The position numbers and the translations under genes were made by a program. A model generated the notes under the pieces. The model saw nothing but the letters and a program-made list of their open reading frames with translations. It did no database searches and was not told the origin of the DNA. Shown here piece after piece: positions 36,553 to 45,285 of a stretch of DNA of 64,000 nt (position 1 is the stretch's first letter; each line of letters opens with the position of its first letter). Source of the stretch: Catalinimonas alkaloidigena. Lineage in GTDB: Bacteria; Bacteroidota; Bacteroidia; Cytophagales; Cyclobacteriaceae. The DNA is taken from assembly GCF_029504655.1 (NCBI RefSeq), contig NZ_JAQFIL010000001.1, positions 4,655,001 to 4,719,000 of the forward strand, given 5' to 3'.

Positions 36553-36942
36553 TTAATTTTCTTCAATAAGGGAAAGAATATTTCCGGCAGGATCTCTGAA
36601 CCATGCGATATTGGGCCCCTTCGCCTGTGCAGCGCCACGGAACACTCCCTTTTCATCCGTTTTGATCTCACCTCCATACTGTTCAAATGACACTCCTTTT
36701 GCGCTTAGACTATCTACCGCTTCATCAATATCATCTACCGGAAAATTGAGAATGGTGAAGGTGGCTGGTTCATGATTGGGTTTAGGATACACCAGAATAT
36801 TGCTGCTTCCGGCTATATGAATTTCCAGTATTCCCATAGGATTATCTGCTACTTCCAGACCCAGCACTTCGCCATAGAAGGCTTTTGCTTTTGCCAAATC
36901 ATCTACCGAAAATCCGCTGAATGCTTTACTGTGTTTCAACAT
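36553..36942 (-). CDS. VOC-family (glyoxalase-like) protein
   Basis: 129 residues. [57 protein letters not shown] and [20 protein letters not shown] are the glyoxalase/bleomycin-resistance/VOC signature. Cytoplasmic; a substrate is not predictable. Follows the broken GyrI-like gene by 30 nt. Confidence 0.86.
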   Translation of the reverse strand: MLKHSKAFSGFSVDDLAKAKAFYGEVLGLEVADNPMGILEIHIAGSSNILVYPKPNHEPATFTILNFPVDDIDEAVDSLSAKGVSFEQYGGEIKTDEKGVFRGAAQAKGPNIAWFRDPAGNILSLIEEN

Positions 36943-36972
36943 GCGTTTATTAGTTTTATATAAAAATGCTAT

Positions 36973-37384
36973 TTATGGCCAGGCCTCCAGTTTGGGCATG
37001 CGCATCACATCCTCTCCCAGATACCACTCTATACCAGGTGCTATGGTAGCTGGCCGAGAGCCTCCCAACTTCCTGAATGCCAGGCTGATTTTTTCTTCCT
37101 GCCCTCTCCAGTTTTTTTACATTTTCAGTCAGCTACTTTCCTTTTGAGAGCACATAATTCTCATAAGCGTACTGCTCACTTTCCCCATCAAAAGCCTGAG
37201 ATACCGCAGCCTTATAGATCAAGCTTCCCTCCTGATCAGGGTAAGATACTCCGAAAAAAACTTTATCCTGACTGTCGGGCAGCATGTGCATCCATGTGTT
37301 AAAAGCTTCGCCTATTCCTTCAGGAAAATACCGGACAGTAAGCGCGATTAGCGTCACTTCCTCAATGAGCGCATATTCTTTCAC
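36973..37384 (-). pseudogene. GyrI-like (AraC effector-binding) protein, broken by stop and frameshift
   Basis: The first 83 codons (37384 down to 37136) read MKEYALIEEVTLIALTVRY, then FPEGIGEAFNTWM and VSYPDQEGSLIYKAAV, as in GyrI-like small-molecule-binding proteins. A TAG at 37133-37135 (codon 84) ends the frame in SKGK. Beyond it, a run of seven A (37112-37118) throws the frame by +1. With one A fewer, the rest reads NVKNWRGQEEKISLAF, then GIEWYLGEDVMRMPKLEAWP to a TAA at 36973-36975, a good GyrI-like C-terminus. So there are two independent lesions, and the gene is almost certainly dead. It is the first gene of the minus-strand operon, with candidate promoter at 37425-37432. Confidence 0.82.
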
Positions 37385-37424
37385 GACCTTATTTTAAGAA
37401 TAAAAACTTATTTTAAGTATATTG

Positions 37425-37432
37425 CAAACCTA
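37425..37432 (-). promoter_or_regulatory. Candidate -7 element (TAGGTTTG) of the small-enzyme operon
   Basis: On the minus strand TAGGTTTG matches TAnnTTTG, about 41 nt upstream of the ATG at 37384. It lies in the 131-nt region divergent to the GlxA-type regulator gene. Confidence 0.35.
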
Positions 37433-37515
37433 CAGTCTATTTCCGAATTTTAGAGGGTGCGATTGCGACAGTTTGTGGGGTGAATCACGACATTAATACT
37501 AACCAGCTTTTTGAC

Positions 37516-38502
37516 ATGAAACATGTATCTATTCTTGTTCCCCGTGGACATATTAGCGTAGTTAATATTGAGGGCACTTACCAGATATTATCGGAGGTAA
37601 ATGGCCTGCTCAAAGAGATGGGCAGAGAGCCAGTATTTGAAGTTCACCTCGTAGGTTTGGTGAAAACAGAAGAAAAACATGGCCTTTTTAGTGTTAAGCC
37701 TGATGTGGGTATAGAGAATGTGCCCAAAACGGATCTTATCATCATTCCTGCCATACATGGAGATCAGGAGAAGGTGCTGTCCCATAATCAGAGTTTTATG
37801 CCGTGGGTGATACAGCAATATGAAAATGGTGCAGAAGTAGCCAGCTTTTGCATAGGTTCATTTTTCCTGGCTGCTAGCGGTTTGCTCAAAGGCAAACAGT
37901 GTACTACCCACTGGAAGTTTATCCATGAGTTCAGGCAAATGTATCCGGAAGCACAGGTGGTAGATGATAAGATCATGACGGAACAGGAAGGGATTTATAC
38001 CAGCGGCGGCGCTTATTCTTACCTGAATTTATTACTCTACCTGATAGAAAAATATGCAGGGCGAGAAGTTGCTGTTTTCATTTCCAAAGCCTTTATGATT
38101 GACATTGATCGTACCAGTCAGTCACCCTTTATTATTTTCCAGGGACAGAAAACACATGAAGATGAAGAGGTCAGGCAGGCGCAAGAGTTTATTGAGCAAA
38201 ACTTTCAGGAAAAGATTAGTCTGGATACACTCGCTTCTATGTTTGCCATGGGCAGAAGAAATCTGGAGCGCAGATTTAAGAAAGCTACCAGCAATACAGT
38301 TACTGAATATATCCAAAGGGTGAAGGTAGAAGCCGCAAAAATGAGCCTGGAGTCTTCCCGTGAGAATGTGAATGAAGTGATGTACAAAGTAGGCTATACC
38401 GATAACAAAGCTTTTCGTGCTGTTTTCAAAAAAATCACCGGTTTGTCTCCGGCTCAGTACCGCAATAAGTACAATCGTGAAGCAGCCGTGTCTGCAAGCT
38501 AA
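37516..38502 (+). CDS. GlxA-type transcriptional regulator (DJ-1/PfpI plus AraC HTH)
   Basis: 328 residues from ATG 37516 (MKHVSILVPRGHISV); an in-frame GTG at 37480 is less likely. N-terminal DJ-1/PfpI-like domain (about 1-190) with AEVASFCIGSFFLAASGLL containing the family Cys, and TSGGAYSYLNLLLYLIEKYAG. C-terminal AraC HTH (about 225-328) with ISLDTLASMFAMGRRNLERRFK and EVMYKVGYTDNKAFRAVFKKITGLSP. Divergent from the small-enzyme operon, so it probably regulates it. A bidirectional terminator follows. Confidence 0.88.
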   Translation: MKHVSILVPRGHISVVNIEGTYQILSEVNGLLKEMGREPVFEVHLVGLVKTEEKHGLFSVKPDVGIENVPKTDLIIIPAIHGDQEKVLSHNQSFMPWVIQQYENGAEVASFCIGSFFLAASGLLKGKQCTTHWKFIHEFRQMYPEAQVVDDKIMTEQEGIYTSGGAYSYLNLLLYLIEKYAGREVAVFISKAFMIDIDRTSQSPFIIFQGQKTHEDEEVRQAQEFIEQNFQEKISLDTLASMFAMGRRNLERRFKKATSNTVTEYIQRVKVEAAKMSLESSRENVNEVMYKVGYTDNKAFRAVFKKITGLSPAQYRNKYNREAAVSAS

Positions 38503-38515
38503 ACTTTAGGGCAAA

Positions 38516-38545
38516 AAAAAGCGGAAGATAATTCTCCCGCTTTTT
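38516..38545. terminator. Bidirectional intrinsic terminator
   Basis: AAAAAGCGG (38516-38524) pairs with CCGCTTTTT (38537-38545), with A-run before and T-run after. It serves the plus-strand regulator and the minus-strand lipoprotein gene, which converge here. Confidence 0.9.
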
Positions 38546-38564
38546 AACACTTTAGAACTTAACC

Positions 38565-39326
38565 TTATCTAATCTTTTCTTTCAGGGTTTCAACCTTGCG
38601 CTTGGCGTCGGTCCTGCCCAGCGCATAGGCTTTTTCGTAGAGCAATAGTGCTTCCTGATAAGATGCCTGTTTCTTTTTGCGCGCCAACTGCGTACGTTTG
38701 GCTACTTCTTCTACAGCCTCTCCTCTGGCGAAGTAAGCATCAGCCTGGGAAATTTGCTGTTGCAGGATCATCGCTTTGATGTGAGCCTCAGCATTGGCCA
38801 GTTCTTCATTCTGCGCCATGATTTCCTCAGTTTTCCGCACAATTTCTTCCTCCCTGACAGCTACTGTCATCACCAGAGAAGCATTGTCTGCTTCCAGCCC
38901 TTCTACCTGAACCTGTAGCGCAGTAACTTCCTCGTTTTTAGCAGTGATTTCTTTTTTCAGCTTTTTGATGTTAGCTGCATAAGTCTGGCTTACGGACTGA
39001 GAAGTTTGCAGACTTTTCTCGAGCTCAGCAATTCTTTCCTGTGTCTCCAGAATATACCCCTGTATGCTTTCCATCCGCTGGATGTAGCTATCGGTAGGAC
39101 CGGTCTCCAGGTTGATAGCCATATACTGACGGGCAGCATCGATAGAATCCATTAGTACGCCTACTTCTTCCAGCATGCGTGCAGCCTGCTGGCTGTGGAT
39201 CAACTCTAACTGTAAGCTGTCAAGCTGCGCTTGTAACTGTTCTTTTTCCTGTTTTGCACCACAACCAAAAAGGGTACTTATTAACAACATGACACCTACG
39301 AGTGCCAGCCTATTTTGTCTGATCAT
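38565..39326 (-). CDS. Coiled-coil lipoprotein of unknown function
   Basis: 253 residues. Lipobox LFGC, Cys 22. Then one long heptad-type coiled coil (EKEQLQAQLDSLQLELIHSQQ, ERIAELEKSLQTSQ, LKKEITAKNEEVTALQVQVEGLE) and a C-terminal helical hairpin (QADAYFARGEAVEEVAKRTQ, EALLLYEKAYALGRTDAKRK) like a TPR pair. No recognised family; the anchored coil suggests a periplasmic tether or scaffold. 107 nt downstream of the M15 peptidase gene, same orientation. Confidence 0.72.
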   Translation of the reverse strand: MIRQNRLALVGVMLLISTLFGCGAKQEKEQLQAQLDSLQLELIHSQQAARMLEEVGVLMDSIDAARQYMAINLETGPTDSYIQRMESIQGYILETQERIAELEKSLQTSQSVSQTYAANIKKLKKEITAKNEEVTALQVQVEGLEADNASLVMTVAVREEEIVRKTEEIMAQNEELANAEAHIKAMILQQQISQADAYFARGEAVEEVAKRTQLARKKKQASYQEALLLYEKAYALGRTDAKRKVETLKEKIR

Positions 39327-39433
39327 TTTTTATTTGATAATATGATAATTAGACGATGCTTGAGCCTAAAGTCACTATTCAAAGAAAAAATTATTTCATT
39401 TAAAGATATTAATTTATTAAAGCCCGTTTGATC

Positions 39434-40273
39434 TTACCAGTTCAGACAGCGAGGGGCTATGCCATTGACGTACTTGCGAATGGCTTCAATCTCTTCTGCT
39501 GTACTACCTCCGTCAAAACCACCTAGCGCTGCATAGCCGATTTTTTCATTGTACTGCTTCAGAAACTGGCTGGCAAGCGGCATATAGCTCCAGTGCCATT
39601 TTTCTTCATTGTAGCCGTGTGGCCTCTCGCTGCCTTTTTCGGTATACACCTGGCAGAAGCCATACTCATGGGCATAAGCCAATAACCAGTCGTACACTTT
39701 TTTACCCTCACCTGAAGCGAAGTAAGCATTATTCAATGCGTTCAGGTCAATATCAGTGCCCCAGTGATGGCGAGATGTGCCGGGCATGGAACTGTACTCC
39801 AGTATCTTTAAAGCCCTTTCCTTCGGATCAGTTACAGCCTGGCTCAGGTCCATTCCATCTACTTTTCGCTGACCATTCCACTTGGCTTCCCAGATGCTTT
39901 TCTGGGCGGCGAAGTTTCGTGTGGCTGAGATAATATGAAGCTTTACACCCTCTTCCCCGGCTGCTTCTGCCATACGCACAAAATCCTCATAAGCCTCTTT
40001 TCTGAGGTAAATTTCATTTTTACTGGTATACTGAGAAGCTATTTGGGTAAAGCTACTGTCCTGCGCGGGTTGGATTTTGCCCAACAGTGCTTCTGTACTT
40101 AGCTCAATCTCTATCCCCCTGTCACCTTCTGGCTGACTTACATTTTGGGACAAGCTCTGTGTCTTTTGGTTTACTTTTTCAGTAGCCCCTGCTTTCTTTT
40201 CCTGCTTTGGCGACTGGCAGGCCGTACTTAACATTAGCAAAACTATACAGCTAATTATGCTCATTTTATTCAT
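39434..40273 (-). CDS. M15-family D,D-carboxypeptidase lipoprotein (VanY/LdcB-like)
   Basis: 279 residues. Lipobox STAC, Cys 19. SATRNFAAQKSIWEAKWNG is the M15B N-terminal motif; zinc ligands come from SSMPGTSRHHWGTDIDLNAL (His and Asp) and EKWHWSY. It removes D-Ala (or trims L,D bonds) from peptidoglycan stem peptides in the periplasm. A long spacer (about 20-85) follows the lipid anchor. It starts three nt downstream of the LytTR response-regulator stop, so it belongs to the LytS-LytR operon and may be one of its targets. Confidence 0.88.
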   Translation of the reverse strand: MNKMSIISCIVLLMLSTACQSPKQEKKAGATEKVNQKTQSLSQNVSQPEGDRGIEIELSTEALLGKIQPAQDSSFTQIASQYTSKNEIYLRKEAYEDFVRMAEAAGEEGVKLHIISATRNFAAQKSIWEAKWNGQRKVDGMDLSQAVTDPKERALKILEYSSMPGTSRHHWGTDIDLNALNNAYFASGEGKKVYDWLLAYAHEYGFCQVYTEKGSERPHGYNEEKWHWSYMPLASQFLKQYNEKIGYAALGGFDGGSTAEEIEAIRKYVNGIAPRCLNW

Positions 40274-40276
40274 AAT

Positions 40277-41089
40277 TCATTCGTCATTATTCAGTAAACG
40301 CTTAATTCGGTCTTTGTAATTTCTACTGACCTTTAATACAAGCCCGGTATTCAGTTGTAGTTCCAGCTCACTCATTCCTCCGGTATTGATCTGCTGCACG
40401 TGACTTAGGTTGACAATACTGGATTTATGAATTCTAACGAACTGATCTCCCGGCAAATTCTTCTCCATATTTTTCATGCTGTCGCGCAGCAGGAAATAAC
40501 GCGCCTTGGTATGCACCTTTATATAATAATCATACGCCTCAATCCACATTATCTGATGATAGGGCAACAGATGCACCCGCCCTTCTGTTTTCACCGCCAG
40601 TCTACCCGTAGGTTTTCCTGAGCCTGAGGAGAGGAGGCTTCCTTCTCTACCTTCGGCAGCCTGCCGCTGCTGGTTCTGCAATAGATCATTCAGACGCTGC
40701 TGTTTCTCCTGCAACTGCTGTTGCCTGATGCGGGCTTTGGCAAAATCAAGTGCTTTGAAGAACCTCTCATCCGTAAATGGCTTAAGCAGATAGTCTATGG
40801 CATGCACTTCAAAAGCCTTTAGCGTATATTCGTCATAGGCGGTGATAAATATCACTTCGGGACGGTATTCGGGGGGGAGGCTGTTGAGAACTTCAAAACC
40901 GTTGATACGGGGCATTTGTATATCCAGCAATAGCAAATCGGCTTTTTGATCCTGTAAAACTTCCAAAGCTTCCAGGCCATTAGCACAGCGTGCCAGCACT
41001 TCTACCTCTTTATCTTTCTCAAGCAGATGCTGCACGCCTTCCCGGGCTTCCGGTTCATCATCTACAATAATACATTTGAGCTTGCTCAC
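40277..41089 (-). CDS. LytTR-family response regulator
   Basis: 270 residues. REC domain (1-120) with the phospho-acceptor Asp 56 in LLLLDIQMP, DD at 10-11, and K in YLLKPF. Linker with Gln-rich stretch about 125-150. LytTR DNA-binding domain about 165-265: GRLAVKTEGRVHLLPYHQIMWIE and FVRIHKSSIVNLSHV. It pairs with the LytS-like kinase upstream by 73 nt. Targets probably include the adjacent M15 peptidase gene. Confidence 0.92.
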   Translation of the reverse strand: MSKLKCIIVDDEPEAREGVQHLLEKDKEVEVLARCANGLEALEVLQDQKADLLLLDIQMPRINGFEVLNSLPPEYRPEVIFITAYDEYTLKAFEVHAIDYLLKPFTDERFFKALDFAKARIRQQQLQEKQQRLNDLLQNQQRQAAEGREGSLLSSGSGKPTGRLAVKTEGRVHLLPYHQIMWIEAYDYYIKVHTKARYFLLRDSMKNMEKNLPGDQFVRIHKSSIVNLSHVQQINTGGMSELELQLNTGLVLKVSRNYKDRIKRLLNNDE

Positions 41090-41162
41090 TGTTTTTTTAG
41101 GTTAGTAGTAAAGAACTGAGAGGGATTGTGTATTAAAGTTGAATTCTTCATTTCAGTAATAT

Positions 41163-42305
41163 TTACTCGCTTACTATCTTCTTTTTTACGTTCAGCCTGT
41201 CATCTGTATTGTTGATCGGCAAGCTTAGCCTGACCAGCACACTATCTTCCTGGGCGGTAAACTGAAGGTGCGCCTTGCCCTGATAGAGCTGCCGCAGTCT
41301 GTCAATGGTATTGCGCAAGCCTATACCCTTGCTTTTGGCCATCACCCAGTCGTGAGGAGCTACATCTGTGCTGTTGTAAACTTCCAGTATCAGATAGTTA
41401 TTTTCATAATAGCTGCTGATACGAAGTTTTGCAAGGCCTAAAGAATGTGCAATTCCATGCTTAAAAGCATTTTCCACGATAGGCTGCAACACCATATTAG
41501 GCACCTGCGCTTGCTTTGTGCGCTCTTCTATATGCATTTCTAGCTGCAGACGGTCCTGAAAACGGACCTGCTCAACATTCAGATAATGCTGAATTAAGCT
41601 TAGTTCTTCTTCCAGGCTGATGAACTGTTTTCTTTTCTGGCTGAGGTTATTGCGCAGCATCTCACTCAAACCAATAATCATGCTGATGGCTTTGGCCTGA
41701 TCGTTACGCCTTACCATCATAACAATGGCATTAAGTGCATTGAAAAGAAAATGGGGCTGTAACTGCATACGCATACTGTTGAGCTGGGCATCACTGAGCT
41801 GAGTCTTAAGCCCCAAAGCCTGCAATGCCTGCTCCTGATAGCGGTGCCGGTAATCCAGCGCTGTCAGTGCAAAAAGGACCAGCCAGTACACGCCTGCTCC
41901 ATTCGTAATGTCAAACCAGGTATCTCCCCAAAGTATGAGCAATTCTCTCCAGTTCAGACTTTCCTGAGGAAGAAAGAGACGTTCCAGTAGCAGACCACTG
42001 ATGTAAGTCAGGCCTTTGTGTAAAACTCCAAAAAGTACACTCATCAAAACATGGAAGATGATAAAGGAGGCTCTCCTCCACCGTTTAGAATATAAAAAAA
42101 AGTCTATGACAAGATAGCTGAGCGCCCAATAACTAAGATACGTTGAGAAGGGGTAGCGTATCATGCTTTCCCACTCAAAGTTTAGCCCAAAGCTAATGGC
42201 ATGGCTGTACTGCTTTACACCTGCCAGAATCCCCAGCAGACACCAGGCCAGAAAATTATAGGTCAGCAGCCTTTTGATCTGTAAAACACGCTCAATGGAA
42301 TGCAT
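41163..42305 (-). CDS. LytS-type sensor histidine kinase (His_kinase family)
   Basis: 380 residues. Four transmembrane helices in the first 160 residues without a periplasmic sensor domain, then the His_kinase motif MRMQLQPHFLFNALNA with phospho-acceptor His 185, and HATPase_c with VPNMVLQPIVENAFKHGI and KSKGIGLRNTIDRL. It phosphorylates the downstream response regulator. Input signal unknown, possibly membrane or cell-wall state given the gene context. Confidence 0.9.
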   Translation of the reverse strand: MHSIERVLQIKRLLTYNFLAWCLLGILAGVKQYSHAISFGLNFEWESMIRYPFSTYLSYWALSYLVIDFFLYSKRWRRASFIIFHVLMSVLFGVLHKGLTYISGLLLERLFLPQESLNWRELLILWGDTWFDITNGAGVYWLVLFALTALDYRHRYQEQALQALGLKTQLSDAQLNSMRMQLQPHFLFNALNAIVMMVRRNDQAKAISMIIGLSEMLRNNLSQKRKQFISLEEELSLIQHYLNVEQVRFQDRLQLEMHIEERTKQAQVPNMVLQPIVENAFKHGIAHSLGLAKLRISSYYENNYLILEVYNSTDVAPHDWVMAKSKGIGLRNTIDRLRQLYQGKAHLQFTAQEDSVLVRLSLPINNTDDRLNVKKKIVSE

Positions 42306-42374
42306 AGGATGTTAGCAATATAGAAAATCAGGGCAGTGATTTAAACAAATTGATGCTGAAAAGGATAGTCTGAT

Positions 42375-43943
42375 ATGAGCAGTTTGAATACCTTCCTGAA
42401 AAAATTTACTTCTCGCATGCAACCTGTCGTATTTGGAGGTGCAGCGGCTACAGTGCTGATTTTCGTACTGGCTGGTAGTCTTTTCCCCAAGCATGTCTCT
42501 GATCTCTTTGGTCAGATTCAGACTTTTATCATCAATGATTTTGGATGGTTTTATGTCCTAAGCGCTAGCGCCATACTACTCTTTGTCATTTACTTAATGA
42601 TCGGTCCGCTCAGTCATATCCGTCTGGGAGGGGATGGCGCTCGTCCTGACTTCAACTATTTTACCTGGTTTACCATGCTTTTCAGCGCGGGCATGGGCAC
42701 CGGCCTGGTATTCTGGAGTGTGGCTGAACCTTTGAACCACTATCATAAGCCTCCCCTGGGTGAAGGAGAGTCTTATGCTGCCCTGAGAGAAGCATTTCAG
42801 TTTACCTTTTTTCACTGGGGGCTGCACCCCTGGGCAATCTATGCCCTTTTTGGGTTGGGCATTGCATACTATCACTTTCGCATAGGGCTGCCATTGGCAC
42901 CCCGCTCACTTTTCTACCCACTCTTTGGTGATAAAATCTTTGGTTGGCTAGGACATTTCATTGACATACTTGCCACAGTAGGGACGCTCTTTGGCGTGGC
43001 TACTTCTTTGGGTTTAGGTGCCATGCAGATCAATTCAGGCCTTAGCATACTTAGCCAACTGAATCAGTCTACAGGAGTACAAGTCATCATTATTGCTACG
43101 ATAACACTTGTTGCCACTATTTCTGTTGTGCTGGGTTTGGACAAAGGGATCAGTCGCCTCAGCCGGTTCAATGTCCTGCTGGCTTTTCTTCTGCTGGTGT
43201 TCGTTTTCGTTGCAGGTCCATCCGTTTATCTGCTCAATACTCTGGTAACCGGCATAGGAACTTATTTGCAGCAGTTACCTTTCAGTAGCTTCTGGGTCAA
43301 TATGAACAGTGAAAATACCTGGCAGGCTGACTGGACCTTATTTTATTGGGCATGGTGGATTTCCTGGTCACCTTTTGTAGGCATATTTGTAGCCCGTATT
43401 TCTAAAGGACGTACAGTTAGAGAGTTTATTATGGGCGTATTATTTGTGCCCACACTGGCCACTTTTATATGGCTTTCAGTTTTTGGGGGAACAGCTCTTT
43501 TTTACGAGATTGAGGAAGGAGTATCTCTTTTCAATGAAATTGAGGGCACTCCCTCCATTGCGTTGCATAGGTTATTGCAGGAGCTGCCATTCTCCACCAT
43601 CAGCCTGATATTTGCTACCCTACTCATTACTATCTTTTTTATTACCTCTTCAGATTCCGGTTCATTTGTAGATGACATGGTCACTTCAGGAGGTCACCCT
43701 AACCCGCCAGTGGGGCAAAAAGTATTCTGGGCAGTATCGGAAGGGGCAGTGGCTGCCACACTTCTTCTTTCGGGTGGGCTTGATGGTTTACGGTCTGCCT
43801 CACTGACCTCCGGCCTACCCATGACGATTCTGCTGCTGATGAGTGGAGCGGGGCTTTATAAGGCATTAAGCAATGACCATAAACTCCCTAATGTTCCCAA
43901 AGCCCGGGAAATCAAGAAAAAATTAACGGAAAAAAGAAAGTGA
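42375..43943 (+). CDS. BCCT-family transporter (betaine/choline/carnitine)
   Basis: 522 residues, twelve transmembrane helices. GADGARPDFNYFTW-type GGDGARPDFNYFTWFTML, AGMGTGLVFWSVAEPLNHY, and the signature YWAWWISWSPFVGIFVARIS with KGRTVREF. Sodium- or proton-coupled uptake of quaternary ammonium solutes, typically osmoprotectants. Divergent from the LytS gene with 69 nt between; converges on the GntR gene. Confidence 0.95.
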   Translation: MSSLNTFLKKFTSRMQPVVFGGAAATVLIFVLAGSLFPKHVSDLFGQIQTFIINDFGWFYVLSASAILLFVIYLMIGPLSHIRLGGDGARPDFNYFTWFTMLFSAGMGTGLVFWSVAEPLNHYHKPPLGEGESYAALREAFQFTFFHWGLHPWAIYALFGLGIAYYHFRIGLPLAPRSLFYPLFGDKIFGWLGHFIDILATVGTLFGVATSLGLGAMQINSGLSILSQLNQSTGVQVIIIATITLVATISVVLGLDKGISRLSRFNVLLAFLLLVFVFVAGPSVYLLNTLVTGIGTYLQQLPFSSFWVNMNSENTWQADWTLFYWAWWISWSPFVGIFVARISKGRTVREFIMGVLFVPTLATFIWLSVFGGTALFYEIEEGVSLFNEIEGTPSIALHRLLQELPFSTISLIFATLLITIFFITSSDSGSFVDDMVTSGGHPNPPVGQKVFWAVSEGAVAATLLLSGGLDGLRSASLTSGLPMTILLLMSGAGLYKALSNDHKLPNVPKAREIKKKLTEKRK

Positions 43944-43948
43944 AAGCT

Positions 43949-44971
43949 TTATAATGAAGGTCTCCTGATCATGTAAAAGGGATTGCTCAGCTTCTCGGTC
44001 CGTTTATCCAGAAGCAGTCTGGCAGCATTTTCTCCCATTTTCTGGAAGTCGGTAGAGATCACGGCGATTCCATCGTGCAGCACCTCTTTGATCGGCGTAT
44101 CATTATAGGAAATGATCCCCACATCTTTGCCTATCTCCAACTGGTTTTGTTTACAGTACTTGATGATATTGACCAGTTCATCTTCCTCAATTACGATGTA
44201 CAGACTACGTGGCTTTACCAAATCTGCATCAAACACATTGGTAATACAATATTCATAATGGTAATCGGTACAAAACTTTTTGAAGCCCGTCATGATATCG
44301 GGTACATACTGATTACCGTCCGGAAAGATGAAGTTAATTCTCTGGTAGTTACTTAAGCGATCCATCGCAGAAGCCAGCACATCATAAATATCTTTTTCAA
44401 AGTTTTCGCAAACTGCTTTGTAATTTCCTTTCAAGGTTTTTACGTCCTTATCAATCAGCAGTAGCTTCTCTTTTGGCACCGAGGAAATTACTTCTACAGT
44501 CTTTTCAGAAAAATCTTTGAAGCATGGGATGATAGCGTAATAGTGATAGTTACCCTGGCTTTCGTCTAACAACCTTTTTAGCATTTCGGTGCTGTAATTA
44601 TGCACACAGGTCTCTACACTTGCCTGTTCGCCCAGCGTTTCTACAAATGCCTGTACAATTTTTTTCTTATGGGCACTGATCTTATTGATGATCAGGAGCA
44701 CGCGGATCTTATCTACGGGATGATCACAGTTTACATAATAACCTTTGCCCGGTACAGATTTGATGATACCCTGCTCCCTCAGCCTGGTATAGGCTTTTTC
44801 TACGGTGTCTCGTGAAATCAAAAAGTCTTCACTGGTTTCATTGATGGAAGGGATACGTTCACCCCGCTTAAAAATCCCATTTTCAATATCCGATTTGATC
44901 AGGTTCATCACCTGCTCATACTTTGGGGTATGTGAATCCTCCTGAATCTGGGTAAAGTTAATTGTAGCCAT
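43949..44971 (-). CDS. GntR-family regulator with periplasmic-binding-like sensor domain
   Basis: 340 residues from ATG 44971 (MATINFTQIQED); the in-frame upstream ATG at 44992 adds seven. N-terminal winged HTH (about 12-75): KYEQVMNLIKSDIENGIFKRGERIPSINE-like run and RDTVEKAYTRLREQGII. The rest is a LacI-like two-lobed sensor (VLLIINKISAHKKKI; VGIISYNDTPIKEVL). Divergent from the MFS transporter gene at 45286, which it probably controls. Palindrome AGATTAATCT at 44998-45007 is a candidate operator. Bacteroidota GntR proteins of this composite type often sense sugars. Confidence 0.87.
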   Translation of the reverse strand: MATINFTQIQEDSHTPKYEQVMNLIKSDIENGIFKRGERIPSINETSEDFLISRDTVEKAYTRLREQGIIKSVPGKGYYVNCDHPVDKIRVLLIINKISAHKKKIVQAFVETLGEQASVETCVHNYSTEMLKRLLDESQGNYHYYAIIPCFKDFSEKTVEVISSVPKEKLLLIDKDVKTLKGNYKAVCENFEKDIYDVLASAMDRLSNYQRINFIFPDGNQYVPDIMTGFKKFCTDYHYEYCITNVFDADLVKPRSLYIVIEEDELVNIIKYCKQNQLEIGKDVGIISYNDTPIKEVLHDGIAVISTDFQKMGENAARLLLDKRTEKLSNPFYMIRRPSL

Positions 44972-44997
44972 AAATAGGTTGTTATAAAACACTAAAG

Positions 44998-45007
44998 AGA
45001 TTAATCT
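44998..45007. promoter_or_regulatory. Candidate operator palindrome
   Basis: AGATTAATCT, a perfect 10-bp palindrome 27 nt upstream of the GntR start in the divergent region. A further AATCTC...GAGATT pair lies at about 45098-45123. Either may be bound by the GntR protein; this is a guess from position. Confidence 0.3.
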
Positions 45008-45285
45008 TGCTCAAGACATGCTACCATCCATTCTATTGCAAAAATGACAAATTAACAGCAGCTTTTTCCACAAAATTAAATATACAATTCTTTTTTTAAT
45101 CTCTCTTTGCGCATTTTGAGATTATCAAAATTTTGAATTTTAAACATAAACAAAAAAATGTGACAATTGCTCTCTCAGGCGCATTAAGGGACTTTTTTTT
45201 ATGCTATAAATAGCTTCCGCATTGTATAGATTAGTGCTAAAAATATTTTTTCTTTGTGCCTTCTAAAGCTGAACCTTACTGATGT

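Noticed and set aside
36528..36686. N-terminal extension of the tandem VOC protein
   Set aside because: Overlaps the preceding VOC gene and has no VOC-like sequence; the start at 36527 fits the operon spacing.
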